Positions 1 through 11,720 of a stretch of 64,000 nucleotides of DNA are shown piece after piece; within the stretch, counting starts at the first letter, position 1; every line of letters begins with the position of its first letter. Made by a program: the position numbers and the translations under genes. The stretch lies in the NCBI GenBank assembly GCA_007570785.1, contig ML664159.1, positions 2,003,610 through 2,067,609 of the forward strand, in the 5' to 3' direction. This DNA is from Antilocapra americana. Lineage: Eukaryota; Chordata; Mammalia; Artiodactyla; Antilocapridae. Under the pieces are notes generated by a model. The model had not been told where the DNA came from and did not search any database. It saw only the letters and a program-made list of their open reading frames with translations.

Positions 1-1343
1 CCATCTTTGCATGAAATATTCCCTTGGTATCTCTAATTTTCTTGAAGAGATCTCTAGTCCTTCCCATTCTATTGTTTTCCTTTATTTCTTTGCATTGATC
101 GCTGAAGAAGGCTTTCTTATCTCTTCTTGCTGTTCTTTGGAACTATGCTTTCAAATGGGTATATCTTTTCTTTTCTCCTCTACCTTTCATTTCTTTTCTC
201 AGCTATTTGCAAGGCCTCATAAGACAACCATTTTGCCTTTTTGCATTTCTTTTTCATGGGGATGGTCTTGATCACTGCCTCCTATACAATGTCGTGAACA
301 TCCGTCCATAGTTCTTCAGCCACTTTGTCTATCAGATCTAATCCCTTGTATCTGTTTGTCACCTCCAATGTATAATTATAAGGGATTTGATTTAGGTCAT
401 ACCTGAATGCTCCACTGATTTCCCCTACTTTCTTCAGTTTAAGTCTGAATTTTGCAATAAGGAGTTCATGATCTGAGCCACAGTCAGCTGCTGGTCTTGT
501 TTTTTTCTGATTGTATAGGGCTACTCCATCTTTGGCTGCAAAGAATATAATCAATCTGATTTCAGTATTGACCATCTGGTGATGTCCATGTGTAGCGTCT
601 TCTCTTGTGTTGTTGGAAGAGGGTGTTTGCTATGACCAGTGTGTTCTCTTCATAAAACTTTCTTAATCTTTACTCTGCTTCATTTTGTACTCCAAGGCTA
701 AATTTGCCTGTTACTCCAAGTATCTCTTGACGTCCTACTTTTGCATTCCAGTCCCTTTTGATGAAAAGGACATCTTTTTTGAGTGTCAGTTCTAGAAGGT
801 CTTGTAGGTCTTCACAGAACCATTCAACCTCAGCTTCTTCAGCTTGGAAACAAACAGAGATCATTTTGTCATTTTTGACATTGCACCCAAGTACTATATT
901 TCATACTTTTGTTGACTATGAGGGCTACTCCATTTCTTCTAAGGGATTCCTGCCCACAGTAGTAGATATAATAGTCATCTGAATTAAATTCTCCCACTCC
1001 AGTCCAGTTTAGTTCATTGATTCTGAAAATGTCGATGGTCACTCTTGCCATCTCCTGTTTGACCACTTCTAATTTAGCTTGATTCATGGACCTAACATTC
1101 CAGGTTCCCATGCAATATTGCTCTTTACAGCATCGGACTTTGCTTCCATCACCAGTCACATCCACAACTGGGCATTGTTTTCACTTTGCGTCAGTCTCCT
1201 CACTCTTTCTGGAGTTATTTCTCCACTCTTCTCCAGCAGCATATTGGGCACCTACAAGCCTGGGGTGTTCATCTTTCAGTGTCATATCTTTTTTCCTTTT
1301 CATACTATTCATGGGGTTCTCAAGGCAATAATACTGAAGTGGC
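1..1343 (-). mobile_element. BovB (RTE) LINE, 5' part with endonuclease remnants, inverted
   Basis: This is the 5' half of a BovB retrotransposon read on the minus strand. Broken frames encode pieces of the apurinic-type endonuclease: a GTWNVRSMN block and an INELNWTG block near 1000-1110, and an SDHELL block near 450. The order on the minus strand is correct for BovB, with the 5' leader near 1343 and the endonuclease-to-RT linker near position 1, where the element may continue beyond the window. Stops and frameshifts separate the pieces, so it is dead. At 1343/1344 the sequence switches abruptly to sense-strand BovB RT sequence. Together the two halves look like one element with a 5' inversion. 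Confidence 0.85.
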
Positions 1344-2240
1344 TGTATATTGTCACCATGCTTTTTTAAGTTATATGCAGAGTACATCATGTGGAATGCT
1401 GGGCTGGATGAAGCACAAGCTGGAATCAAGATTGCTGGGAGAAATATCAGTAACCTCAGATATACAGGTAACACCACCTTTATGGCAGAGAGTGAAGCAG
1501 AACTAAAGAGCCTTTTGATGAAAGTGAAAGAGAAGGGTGAAAAAGCTGGTTTAAAACTCAACAGTCAAAAAACTAAGATCATGGCATCCAGTCCCAACAC
1601 TTCATGGCCAATAGATGGGGAAACAATGGAAACAGTGACAGACTTTATTTTCTTGGGCTTCTACATTACTGCAGATGGTAACTAAAGCCATGAAATTAAA
1701 AGATGCTTGCTCCTTGGAAGAAAAGTTATGACCAACCTAGACAGCATATTAAAAAGCAGAGACATTACTTTGCTGACAAAGGTCCATCTAATCAAACATA
1801 TGGTTTTTCCCATAGTCATGTATGGATGTGAGAGTTGTACCACAATGAAAGCTGAGCAGCAAAGAATTGATTCTTTTGAGCTGTGATGTTGGAAAAGACT
1901 CTTGAGAATCGCTTGGACTGCTGGGAGATCAAACCAATCAATACTAAAGGAAATCAGTCCTGAATATTCTTTGGAAGGATTGATGTTGAAGCTGAAAAGC
2001 CAATACGTTAGCCATTAGCCACCTGATGCAAAGAACTGACTCATTGGGAAAGAGTCTGCTGCTGGGGAAGATTGAAGGCAGGTGGAGAGGGGATGACGGA
2101 GGATAAGATGGTTGGATGGCATCACTGGCTCAATGGACATGAGTTTGAGTAAGCTTCAGGGGTTGGTGATGGAGAGGGAAGCCTGGCATGCTGCAGTCTA
2201 TGGGGTCTCAGAGAGTCAATATGACTGAGTGACTAAACTG
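1344..2240 (+). mobile_element. BovB LINE 3' part: end of reverse transcriptase and 3' tail
   Basis: Sense-strand BovB starts inside the RT (CILSPC-like block) and runs to the characteristic 3' end with CTGAACTGA repeats near 2230. An open stretch at 1350-1685 encodes the RT C-terminal part. The usual YADD catalytic box reads YTGN here, so the enzyme would be inactive even if expressed. It joins directly to the inverted 5' half at 1343/1344. Confidence 0.88.
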
Positions 2241-2785
2241 AACTGAGTCTATGCATAAACTCTTACTAGACCTTATGTTTAGCTTCTATACTCTAAGCAT
2301 CCCTGGACCTTGAATGCCTAAAGTAGGTTGGGGGAATCTGTGGCATCTTAGACCCAGCCAAGATGGTGAGCATAGAATTATGTGGTCTGGCCTAAGTTTG
2401 TGTCCTAAGGAGGACCAGTCTTAGTATCTCCATTCTGCATATGGGAATCTGTGAGCTAGCATGTGTGTGACAGAGAGGTCCTCTGACATGCTGTGGCCAA
2501 CAGAGTCTCAGTTGGGTGGGCCTGAGGAATGGATTAACTTCAATGATTTCCCTGGGCTTGTGGCATGGAAGGCAAACTGAAACTGAAAACTTCTAGCAGG
2601 AGTGAGGGATGCAGCTTGTGGAAAAGAGATACAATTTGTAGAAAGCAGAGCAGCACTGGTAGGGTTATTATACTCTGTGCCTTTTGTGGTGTTTTAAAGG
2701 AGGATTACTCTATCTGAATTTCTTGATCTAAAGAGTCTATTACAAATGCCATAATGGCATCTCATGATCTGGAGTGAAACAGGAG
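2241..2785. other. Unassigned spacer without recognisable gene
   Basis: I see no convincing open frame, RNA gene or recognisable transposon here. Composition is ordinary mammalian intergenic sequence. Confidence 0.5.
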
Positions 2786-2789
2786 GGGA

Positions 2790-3210
2790 GAATTTTGAAT
2801 TTTGACTCTGCTATTTATTGGCTCTGTGACCTTGACAAAGTTATCTAGTCTCCTACAGACTCAGTCTCTCATCTATAAAATTAGCATAATTGCAATATCT
2901 CATGACTGTTGAGATGTTGCATGTAAAATGCTTTTCTCTATGGTTGGCATGGGCTTCCCAGGTGGTGCTGCCAGTAAGGAACTCACCAGCTAATGCAGGT
3001 AAACGTAAGGGACACAGTTTCGATCCCTGAGTTGGGAAGATCCCCTGGAGGAGGGCATGGCAACCACTTCAGTATTCTTGCCTGGAGAATCCCATGAACA
3101 GAGGAGCCTGGTGGGTTGCAGTCCCTAGGGTTGGACACGAAGGAAGCAACTTACCACGCATGCACACATGCTTGACACATAGTAAGCACTCAGTAAACAT
3201 TGCTAAGTTT
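2790..3210 (+). repeat. MIR SINE split by a younger SINE
   Basis: The MIR core is visible at about 2790-2950: a 'tctgtgacct tgacaaagtt'-like block followed by a 'catctataaaatt' block. It resumes at about 3172 with 'agtaagcactcagtaaa'. A Bov-tA type SINE at 2951-3170 separates the two parts, which dates the MIR as older. Confidence 0.65.
2951..3170 (+). mobile_element. Bov-tA family SINE
   Basis: It starts with GGCTTCCCAGGTGGTGCT, has a B-box-like 'gtttcgatccctgag', then the Bov-A body 'cttgcctggagaatcccatg' and 'ggttggacacgaagg', and ends in a GCATGCACACATG tail. It is inserted in a MIR. Confidence 0.85.
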
Positions 3211-3689
3211 TATTGAGTGCTCACTGCATGCCTAATAGCAATATTTAGAACAATAGTTATTATTGTGCGAATTGTTATCTATGTTAGCTTGTGACTAGAG
3301 TAGATCTAGCCCGTGCAAGAATAGATCTACTGTAATGTGCTATCTTAAGGATCCCCCTCAGGAGATAAAAATGGAGGTCACGTCCTCTCCAAAGCCCAGA
3401 ATATAGCAAAGGAGGACACCTGTCTTTGAATGTCAGTCTGTAGGTGAGCTCCAGAGATGCAGATTGTCAATTCTCACAGTGCAGCATCTGTGTTTGGGGA
3501 GAGAGGTTTTAAATGCATGATGCTGTCCCAGCTGACATATAAGCTGTCAAAGGCCCTTTTGCCATCAGTCTATGCCATGAACATCCTTGTAGCTGGTGTT
3601 GGACATAACTGAGAGGTCCAATATTATGCTAGGATCTTGCTGAGCAAGGTGGACAGTCTGGTGCATTGCAAAGAGCTGGGAATTTGAAA

Positions 3690-3855
3690 TCAAAGGATCT
3701 GGATTCCAGTCCTGACTGAATGGGATTTTAGGCTAATGGGCTCTGAGCTTTAGTTTTTTTCATTGTAAAATAGTGATAATATAATTATATCTGTACCCTA
3801 CTTAACCACTGAGATTTTGTGAAAGTGTTTTGTAAATGATAAACATTTACCTGTG
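3690..3855 (+). repeat. MIR SINE remnant
   Basis: A degraded MIR core: 'ggattccagtcctgactgaa', a gapped 'gctctgagctttag', 'attgtaaaatagtgat', and a 'gtgaaagtgttttgtaaat' tail. It is ancient and diverged. Confidence 0.5.
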
Positions 3856-4002
3856 TTGATATTATCATTTTGTGACATTAGTATCCTCAAGCACAATAGG
3901 AAGTCTTTATACCAATAGAGAAGAATAATAAATGTAGTATAGGAATGAGAGGAGAAGTTTTGTTCAGAAACTTACAGAGATCTGTTTTAGCTAAGACACT
4001 TT

Positions 4003-4450
4003 TGCACCCAGAAAGGCAAATACTGAATGAGATCACTTATATGTGAAATCTAAAGAAATCAAACTCACAGGAGCAGAAATTAGAATAGTAGCTGCCAGGG
4101 GGTAAGGGAGACATTGTTGGTTAACATATGTTGCTGCATAGGGACAATGTTGGTTAAAAGGTATAAGTTTCAGTCATGCAGGGTGAATAAGTTCCTGGAA
4201 TCTCATGTATAGAAGGATGACTACAGTTAACAGTATATACTGTTAACATATATATTCCAAGTACCATATACTTGAAATGTTCTATGAGAGTAGATCTTAA
4301 ATTGTTGTCATCACACATGTGCACATACATGGTAACTATGTGAGGTGATGGATTTGTTATTTAGCTTGTTTGTGGTAATCATTTCACAGTGTATATATAT
4401 ATCAAAACACACACTGTACACCTTAAACATATACAATTTTTTTCAATTAA
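4003..4450 (+). repeat. Ancient L1 3' end
   Basis: The stretch has the layout of an old mammalian L1 3' untranslated region: 'gagatcacttatatgtga', 'gtagctgccaggggg', 'gatgactacagttaacagta', 'gtgaggtgatgg' and a 'caccttaaacatatacaa' end followed by A/T-rich sequence. No coding capacity remains. Confidence 0.6.
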
Positions 4451-5001
4451 AGAACTAAATATATACAATTAATAAACATAAATAAATAATAATTAATCAT
4501 ATACAGTTAATGCAATTAAACACAATAAATAAACCTATAAAATTAATTTGGCAATTAAACTTCCATAGAGCTGGAAATAAAATTTTATTTTATTTTATTT
4601 TATTTTATTTTATTATTGTTTTTGCCATACATTGTCATGATATCACCATGGGTTTACATATGCTTCCCCTCCGGGTCCCCCCTCCCTCCTCCCTCCCCCC
4701 CGGGAAATCTCGCTGCACCAGTCCCGAGCATCAATCCTGGGCTGGCGATTGATTAGACACATGACAATTAACATGCTTCAGTGCCCTTCTCCCATATCAT
4801 CCCACTCTTACCCTCATCCACAAAGTCCACGAGTCTATTCTATACATCTGCGTTCCTTTTGCTGTCTCGTATGTTGGGTTCTCGTTACCGTCTTTCTAAA
4901 TTCCATATATATGTGTTAATATACTGTATTGTTGTTTTTGCTTCTGGCTTACTTCACTCTGGATAATGGGCTCCAGTTTCGTCCATCTGAGTAGAATTGC
5001 T

Positions 5002-7656
5002 TCAAATGAATTTTTTTTTTAATGCTGAGTAATATTCCATTGTGTATATATACCACAGCTTTCTTATCCATTCGTCAGTTGATGGGCATCTAGGTTGCTT
5101 CCATGTCCTGGCTATTGTAAACAATGCAGCGATGAACATTGGGGTGCACGTGGCTCTTTCAATTCTGGTTTCCTCGGTGTATATGCCCAGCAGTGGGATT
5201 GCCGGGTCATATGGCAGGTCTATTTGCAGCTTTTTAAGGAACCTCCACACTGTTTTCCATAGTGGCTGTACTAGTTTGCATTCCCACCAACAGTGTAAGA
5301 GGGTTCCCTTTTCTCCACATCCTCTCCAGCATTTATTGCTTGTAGACTTTTGGATGGCAGCCATTCTGACTGGTGTAAAGTGGTACCTCATTGTAGTTTT
5401 GATTTGCATTTCTCTGATAATGAGTGATGTTGAGCATCTTTTCATGTGTTTGTTAGCCATTTTTATATCTTCTTTGGAGAAATGTCTGTTAAGTTCTTTG
5501 GCCCACTTTTTAATTGGGTTGTTTATTTTTCTAGAATGGAGCTGCAGGAGTTGTTTGTAAATTTTTGAGATTAATTGTTTGTCTGTTGCTTCATTGGCTA
5601 TTATTTTCTCCCATTCTGAAGGCTGTCTTTTCACCTTGCTTATAGTTTCCTTTGTTGTGCAAAAGCTTTTAATTTTAATTAGGTCCCATTTGTTTATTCG
5701 TGTTTTTATTTCCAATATTCTGGGAGGTGGGTCATGGAGTATCCCGCTTTGGATTATAGCAGAGAGTGTTTTGCCTATGTTATCCTCTAGGAGTTTTATA
5801 GTTTCTGGTCTTATGCTTAGATCTTTAATCCATTTTGAGTTTATCTTTGTGTATGGTGTTAGAAAGTGATCTAGTTTCATTCTTTTACAAGTGGCTGTCC
5901 AGTTTTCCCAGCACCACTTGTTAAAGAGGTTGTCTTTTCTCCATTGTATATTCTTGCCTCCTTTGTCAAAGATAAGGTGTCCATAGATGCGTGGATTTAT
6001 CTCTGGGCTTTCTATTCTGTTCCATTGATCTATGTTTCTGTCTTTGTGCCAGTACCATACTGTCTTAATGACTGTGGATTTGTAGTATAGCCTAAAGTCA
6101 GGTAGGTTGATTCCGCCAGTTCCATTCTTCTTTCTCAAGATTGCTTTGGCTATACGAGGTTTTTTGTATTTCCATACAAATTGAGAAATTATTTGTTCTA
6201 ATTCTTTGAAGAAGACCTCTGGTAGCTTGATAGGAATTGCATTGAATCTATAGATTGCTTTAGGTAGTATACTCATTTTCACTATATTGATTCTTCCAAT
6301 CCATGAGCACGGTACATTTCTCCATCTGTTTGTGTCCTCCTTGATTTCTTTCATCAGTGTTCTATAGTTTTCTATATACAAGTCTTTTGATTCTTTAGGT
6401 AGAAATACTCCTAAGTATTTTATTCTTTTTGTTTCGATGGTGAATGGGATTGTTTCCTTAATTTCTCTTTCTGATTTCTCACTGTTAGTGTATAGGAATG
6501 CCAGGGATTTCTGTGTGTTGATTTTGTATCCTGAAACTTTGCTATATTCACTGATTAGCTCTAGTAATTTTCTCGTAGAGTCTTTAGGGTTTTCAATATA
6601 GAGGATCATGTCATCAGCAAACAGAGAGAGTTTTACTTCTTCTTTTCCAATCTGTATTCCTTTGATTTCTTTATCTGCTCTGATTGCTGTGGCCAAAACT
6701 TCCAAAACTATGTTGAATAGTAGTGGTGAGAGTGGGCACCCTTGTCTTGTCCCTGATTTCAGGGGGAATGCTTCCAGTTTTTCACCATTGAGGATGTTTG
6801 CTGTGGGTTTGTCATATATAGCTTTTATTATGTTGAGGTATGTTCCTTCTATTCCTACTTTTTGGAGGGTTTTTATCATAAATGGATGTTGAATTTTGTC
6901 AAAGGCTTTCTCTGCATCTATTGAGATAATCATGTGATTTTTATTTTTTAATTTGTTAATGTGGTGTATTACATTGATCGATTTACGAATATTGAAGAAT
7001 CCTTGCATCCCTGGGATAAAGCCTACTTGATCATGATGTATGATCTTTTTGATGTGTTGTTGGATTCTATTTGCTAGAATTTTGTTGAGGATTTTTGCGT
7101 CTAAGTTCATCAGTGATATTGGCCTGTAGTTTTCTTTTTTTGTGGCATCTTTGTCGGGTTTTGGAATTAGGGTGATGGAGGCCTCATAGAATGAGTTTGG
7201 AAGTTTACCTTCGTCTGCAATTTTCTGGAAGAGTTTGAGTAGAATAGGTGTTAGCTCTTCTCTAAATTTTTGGTAGAATTCAGCTGTGAAGCCATCTGGT
7301 CCTGGGCTTTTGTTTTTTGGAAGATTTCTGATTACGGTTTCAATTTCCGTGCTTGTGATGGGTCTATTAATATTATCTATCTCTTCCTGGTTTAGTCTTG
7401 GAAAGTTGTACTTTTCTAGGAATTTGTCCATTTCATCCAAATTGTCCAGTTTATTTGCATATAGTTGCTGATAATAGTCTCTTATGATCCTTTGTATTTC
7501 TGTGTTTTCTGTTGTGATCTCTCCGTTTTCATTTCTAATTCTGTTGATTTGGTTCTTCTCCCTTTGTTTCTTGATGAGTCTGGCTAACGGTTTGTCAATT
7601 TTATTTATCTTCTCAAAGAACCAGCTTTTGGCTTGGTTGATTTTTGCTATGGTCAC
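5002..7656 (-). CDS. L1 ORF2 fragment: reverse transcriptase and C-terminal domain, open
   Basis: An 884-codon open frame of L1 ORF2, which makes cDNA from L1 RNA at a nicked chromosomal target. It begins at a methionine inside ORF2 ([10 protein letters not shown]) only because the gap follows; the real frame enters from upstream. Visible landmarks are SPGPDGF at about residues 117-123, LIPKPDKD at about 163-170, the catalytic FADD at about 346-349, and a cysteine/histidine-rich segment CWRGCGEKG...HCWWEC near the C-terminus. The frame ends normally at ALKKKFI. There is no endonuclease domain because the element is truncated, so it cannot move by itself. The lack of stops over 2.65 kb implies a young copy. 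Confidence 0.9.
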   Translation of the reverse strand: MTIAKINQAKSWFFEKINKIDKPLARLIKKQREKNQINRIRNENGEITTENTEIQRIIRDYYQQLYANKLDNLDEMDKFLEKYNFPRLNQEEIDNINRPITSTEIETVIRNLPKNKSPGPDGFTAEFYQKFREELTPILLKLFQKIADEGKLPNSFYEASITLIPKPDKDATKKENYRPISLMNLDAKILNKILANRIQQHIKKIIHHDQVGFIPGMQGFFNIRKSINVIHHINKLKNKNHMIISIDAEKAFDKIQHPFMIKTLQKVGIEGTYLNIIKAIYDKPTANILNGEKLEAFPLKSGTRQGCPLSPLLFNIVLEVLATAIRADKEIKGIQIGKEEVKLSLFADDMILYIENPKDSTRKLLELISEYSKVSGYKINTQKSLAFLYTNSEKSEREIKETIPFTIETKRIKYLGVFLPKESKDLYIENYRTLMKEIKEDTNRWRNVPCSWIGRINIVKMSILPKAIYRFNAIPIKLPEVFFKELEQIISQFVWKYKKPRIAKAILRKKNGTGGINLPDFRLYYKSTVIKTVWYWHKDRNIDQWNRIESPEINPRIYGHLIFDKGGKNIQWRKDNLFNKWCWENWTATCKRMKLDHFLTPYTKINSKWIKDLSIRPETIKLLEDNIGKTLSAIIQSGILHDPPPRILEIKTRINKWDLIKIKSFCTTKETISKVKRQPSEWEKIIANEATDKQLISKIYKQLLQLHSRKINNPIKKWAKELNRHFSKEDIKMANKHMKRCSTSLIIREMQIKTTMRYHFTPVRMAAIQKSTSNKCWRGCGEKGTLLHCWWECKLVQPLWKTVWRFLKKLQIDLPYDPAIPLLGIYTEETRIERATCTPMFIAALFTIARTWKQPRCPSTDEWIRKLWYIYTMEYYSALKKKFI

Positions 7657-7722
7657 TTTTGATTCCTTTGCATTTATTTCTGCCCTGATCTTTAAGATTT
7701 CTTTCCTTCTACTAGACCTGGG

Positions 7723-8122
7723 NNNNNNNNNNNNNNNNNNNNNNNNNNNNNNNNNNNNNNNNNNNNNNNNNNNNNNNNNNNNNNNNNNNNNNNNNNNNNN
7801 NNNNNNNNNNNNNNNNNNNNNNNNNNNNNNNNNNNNNNNNNNNNNNNNNNNNNNNNNNNNNNNNNNNNNNNNNNNNNNNNNNNNNNNNNNNNNNNNNNNN
7901 NNNNNNNNNNNNNNNNNNNNNNNNNNNNNNNNNNNNNNNNNNNNNNNNNNNNNNNNNNNNNNNNNNNNNNNNNNNNNNNNNNNNNNNNNNNNNNNNNNNN
8001 NNNNNNNNNNNNNNNNNNNNNNNNNNNNNNNNNNNNNNNNNNNNNNNNNNNNNNNNNNNNNNNNNNNNNNNNNNNNNNNNNNNNNNNNNNNNNNNNNNNN
8101 NNNNNNNNNNNNNNNNNNNNNN
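7723..8122. other. Assembly gap (400 N)
   Basis: A run of exactly 400 N inside the L1. The roughly 100 bases just left of the gap and just right of it are almost identical, both running from the CAAAGAACCAGCTTTTGGC block to ACTAGACCTGGG. This suggests two contig ends that overlap but were not merged. Confidence 0.95.
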
Positions 8123-8381
8123 TCTTCTCAAAGAACCAGCTTTTGGCTTGGTTGATTTTTGCTATGGTCGCTTTTGATTCCTTTGCATTAATTTCTGCCC
8201 TGATCTTTAAGATTTCTTTCCTTCTACTAGACCTGGGCTTCTGCATCTCTTCCCTTTCTAGTTGCTTTAGGTGTATAGTAAGGTCATTTATTTGATTTTT
8301 CTCTTGTTTCCTGAGGTGAGCTTGTATTGCTATGAACTTTCCCCTTAGCATTGCTTTCACAGTGTCCCATAGGTTTTGAGC

Positions 8382-9719
8382 TGAGAAGCACAGAAGAACA
8401 TTGGCTTCTCACCCCACAGTGAGGTACCACCCTTCTGTCCTCCTGTGGTTGTGTCAGTTTAGAAACTAGAGTTTAGGGGAGAATGGATACATGTATACAT
8501 GTGACTGAGTCCCTTTGCTGTCCATCTGAAACAATCACAGCATTTTTTAAATCAGCTATACCCTACAAAATTAGAAGGTTTTAAAAATGAAAAAAAAAAA
8601 GAGGTAGCTTCCAAAGAAAAGGCAGCTTCTGAATCATATGCAATCTGCTCAGCACTACAGACTTTCTAGGATGTATTTCATAATGATCCTTAAGACAGTT
8701 CTTTGCATCATTTGAGGGTAATGCTTGTCAGATCTTCTTTCTGACATCCCAGTTGCAGACTGACACTTTGATGGCATATGCTGGGAAGACCCACCGCTGT
8801 CATTTAAGAAAATGCCTCTATTTGAATCCAGATGACTATATCCCTTTTCCCCAGGCATCTGCTTGGCTTATTTCAGGCGAGCTGGATGCTGTCCACAATC
8901 CAAGCTTTAATGTCTGTATTCTGTCTGTAGGCTTCTCTTGTCCCAGAAAAGTTAAAGAGGAGATGAATTCAGAGTAAAATAAGTATTAAATTAGCCAGTC
9001 CTCATTATAGTGTTAACTAAGTCATTTGCTCAAATGGTATCCATGTAAATTGGCTTTCCAATAGAACACCAAGCCATTACTTCTGTGTAGAGAAAACTTT
9101 CCCATAGACCTTATATTTGGACGGGATCTTCTATTCATACATCTCTCTCTCTTATAAATACTCAGGATTCAGGCTGGTCTTACATCCTTTTATTAATGAT
9201 ATGCCTTTTGAGGTCTGTGATTGCACAAATTGATGTTTCATTGTACCAAGTTTCCAGGCTGGAGTGGAGATCATGGCATCAATGAGAAGTCACATCAGCA
9301 TTCATTTCATTCTTTTTCACTAAAATCCAGTTTGGAATGAACCAAAAGAGCTTATCTGAAATTATAAATGACTATGAATACATTAAAGGGATAAAACAAG
9401 ACAGCTTTTAGGAAAAGAGCAAAGAATAAATTAGTCAAGAATTATATTACAATATCAATGAACAGATTTTAAAAATATTATCCTTCTCTTTTCCTTTGCT
9501 CTTTTCCCCCCAGGTTTTGTGATCTTTTAATGTCTTTTCAGGTTTAGATACTCAGGATGAAAAGACTTACTTTCTACATAGTTTCTGCTGATTCCTTGCT
9601 AGATATTTCTTCCAATACTCAGTTTAGTCATTCTCCAAACTTAGCTTTCTGTCAAATCTGACCTGTGAAATCGAATACTGATCTAGGAAATCTGAAGAAC
9701 TGTGTCAAGTTTACATGCA
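8382..9719. other. Unassigned intergenic sequence
   Basis: About 1.3 kb follows the L1. Short open frames (for example 8753-8977) have no recognisable domain, splice signals or start context. I see no gene here. Confidence 0.5.
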
Positions 9720-10078
9720 CAAACACTTTTAAAAAACACTCTTTTTCCTTATTTATTTACTTTTAAACTTTTTACTTTATATTGTGGTATAGCCAATTAA
9801 TAATGTTGCAATAGTTTCAGGTGAACAGCAAGGGATTCAGTCATATAATTCGTGCATCCATTCTCCCGCAAGCTGCACTCCCATTCCGACTGGCACATAA
9901 TATTGAGCAGAGTTCCATGTGCTGTACAGTAGTCCTGGTTGTTTATCTATTTTAAACATAGCAGTCTGTGCCTGTCCATCCCAAACTCCCTAACTCCCTT
10001 CCCCTCATTCCTCCCACTTCCCTCAACAGTAAGTTCATTGTCTAAATCTGTGAGTCTCTTTCTGTTATGCAAATAAAC
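9720..10078 (-). repeat. Older L1 3' UTR, minus strand
   Basis: The 'gtggtatagccaattaataa' start, 'gcagagttccatgtgctgta' and 'cccaaactccctaactccct' blocks match the layout of the 3' UTR of older cetartiodactyl L1 elements in antisense. It is non-coding and diverged. Confidence 0.65.
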
Positions 10079-10504
10079 CTTCTTTGTTTCTTTTTAAAAA
10101 AGTCTTTCCTCTGACAAGAATCCACATCAAGTTTCTAAGAGTGGAGAATGGCAGTTTCTTGACTGATAGAGCACAACTCAAGTCCAGCTCATTCATGACC
10201 TTCCTTCTGCATTTCCAAATTCCTCCTTCTCTTTCTTTATACTTATCGAAGGCATCACTGTCTGCCCCATGTTTAAACTTCAAACCTTATAGCTGGAAAT
10301 ACTGGATTCTGCTTTCCCCTCTTTCCTTCTAATCCAATTAGCCAGCAAGCCTAACTCTACCCATGAAATATTTTTCTAAACAATTGTGTTCAGGTCACTC
10401 TTCTGAACAAAATAGATTCAGCACTCCATATTGTTTATAGAATAAAGATCAAGCTCTTCAACCTGGCGCTGTAGAATCTTCGTGTCTTCATCCCAACTCA
10501 TCTT

Positions 10505-11095
10505 TCAGTTTAGTTGCTCAGTCGTGTCAGACTCTTTGAGACCCCATGGACTGCAGCACACCAGGCTTCCCTGCCCATCACCAACTCCTGGACTTACTCA
10601 AACTTGTGTCCATTGAGCTGGTGATGCCATCCAACCTTATCCTCTTATCCTTGCCATCTTATCCTCTGTCATCCCCTTCTCCTCCTACTTTCAATCTTTC
10701 CCAGCATCAGGGTTCTTTCCAAGGAGTCAGTTCTTTGCATCAGGTGGCCAAAGTATTGGAGCTTCAGCTTCTGCATCAGTCTTTCCAATGAATATTCAGG
10801 ACTGATTTCCTTTAGGATTGATTAGTTTGATCACCTTGCAGTCCAAGGGACTCTTAAAGAGTTTTCTCCAACACTACAGTTCAAAAGCATCAATTCTTTG
10901 GTGCTCAGCTTTTTTTTATGATCCAACTCTCACCTCAATACGTGAGTACTGGAAAAACCATAGCTTTGACTAGATGGACCTTGGTCAGCAAGGTAATGTC
11001 TCTGCTTTTTAATATGCTGTCTAGGTTGGCCATAGTCTTCCTTCCAAGGAGCAACTGTCTTTTAATTTCATGGCTGCAGTCGCCATCTGCAGCGT
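10505..11095 (-). mobile_element. BovB 3' fragment, minus strand
   Basis: The antisense BovB 3' end begins near 10505 ('cagtttagttgctcagtcg') and runs through 'gcatcaggtggccaaagtat' and 'gtctctgcttttta' to about 11095. It is 5'-truncated just downstream of the RT. Short minus-strand frames such as 10935-11123 encode the post-RT segment (ILKSRDITLLTKVHLVKAM) but are interrupted. Confidence 0.88.
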
Positions 11096-11289
11096 TACCT
11101 TTGGCCTTGTCTAATTTGCCCATATGTTTATTTTATGCTTCTGGGAAATAAATTTTATAAAGATTTCCTGATTATAGCTGATTATAAGTCATACCAATTT
11201 CTGCCATCATTTTACATTAACTAAAAATTATATAGTAATATATGGTGATATAATGTGTAATATGTGGTTTTAGAAACCACAGAAAATAC

Positions 11290-11720
11290 AAATGAGCAAA
11301 GTTTATAAAATCTATAATTCAAACTCAGAGATAATTGCTGCCAACACCTTGCTGTATTTTCTTTCAGACTTCTTTCCATACATATTTTATACATATGTAA
11401 ATGTATAAAACTGAATTTTGCTATATATATATATATATATATATATATACTGTAATATAATTGTTTCAATAATTATAGTTCTGAACATAATCCATGTTTA
11501 TACTTCCATATCCTGGCTATCAAATATATGGATGTTTAAACATCTGATCTCCTATTTTCATCATTAGGTTGTTTTCAATTTTTTTCACCATTAAAAAATT
11601 TTTTTTCTTACAGACTTTATTATAGCACATATTCTGTAAAAATTCTTAGTTAATTTCTTAGGGTTAATTCCTACAAGTAAAATTGGTTCTTGAATATCTT
11701 TAATGTTTTCTTATCCTTCA
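11290..11720. repeat. Ancient L1-like remnant with a TA microsatellite
   Basis: An AT-rich remnant resembles an old L1M-type sequence ('ttcctacaagtaaaattgg' end). It contains a (TA)n run at 11422-11449. A related remnant lies at about 34560-34920. The family was assigned by eye only. Confidence 0.4.
11422..11449. repeat. (TA)n microsatellite
   Basis: An uninterrupted TA dinucleotide run, likely to vary in length between individuals. Confidence 0.9.

Larger units (their letters stand above)
4580..8381 (-). mobile_element. Young bovine-type L1, 5'-truncated, with an assembly gap
   Basis: A minus-strand LINE-1. The 3' end is at about 4580 with an (ATTTT)n tail on the plus strand. The 3' UTR (about 4600-5001) contains the G/C-rich run seen in several other L1 3' ends in this window. 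ORF2 lies at 5002-7656 and continues beyond the gap to about 8360. The element stops at about 8381, before the endonuclease, so it is 5'-truncated. A 400-N gap (7723-8122) interrupts it, and the sequence on both sides of the gap is nearly the same. The open RT frame points to a recent insertion. Confidence 0.92.

Noticed and set aside
5042..5869. Long plus-strand frames opposite the L1
   Set aside because: They are antisense shadows of L1 ORF2 (5002-7656) and recur opposite the L1 at 17.3 kb.
7484..8360. Frames of 139-223 codons around 7.5-8.3 kb
   Set aside because: Most of each frame is the 400-N gap.
4560..8400. A target-site duplication for the young L1 (GAGCTG on both sides)
   Set aside because: Only six bases and not cleanly placed next to the tail, so it could be chance.
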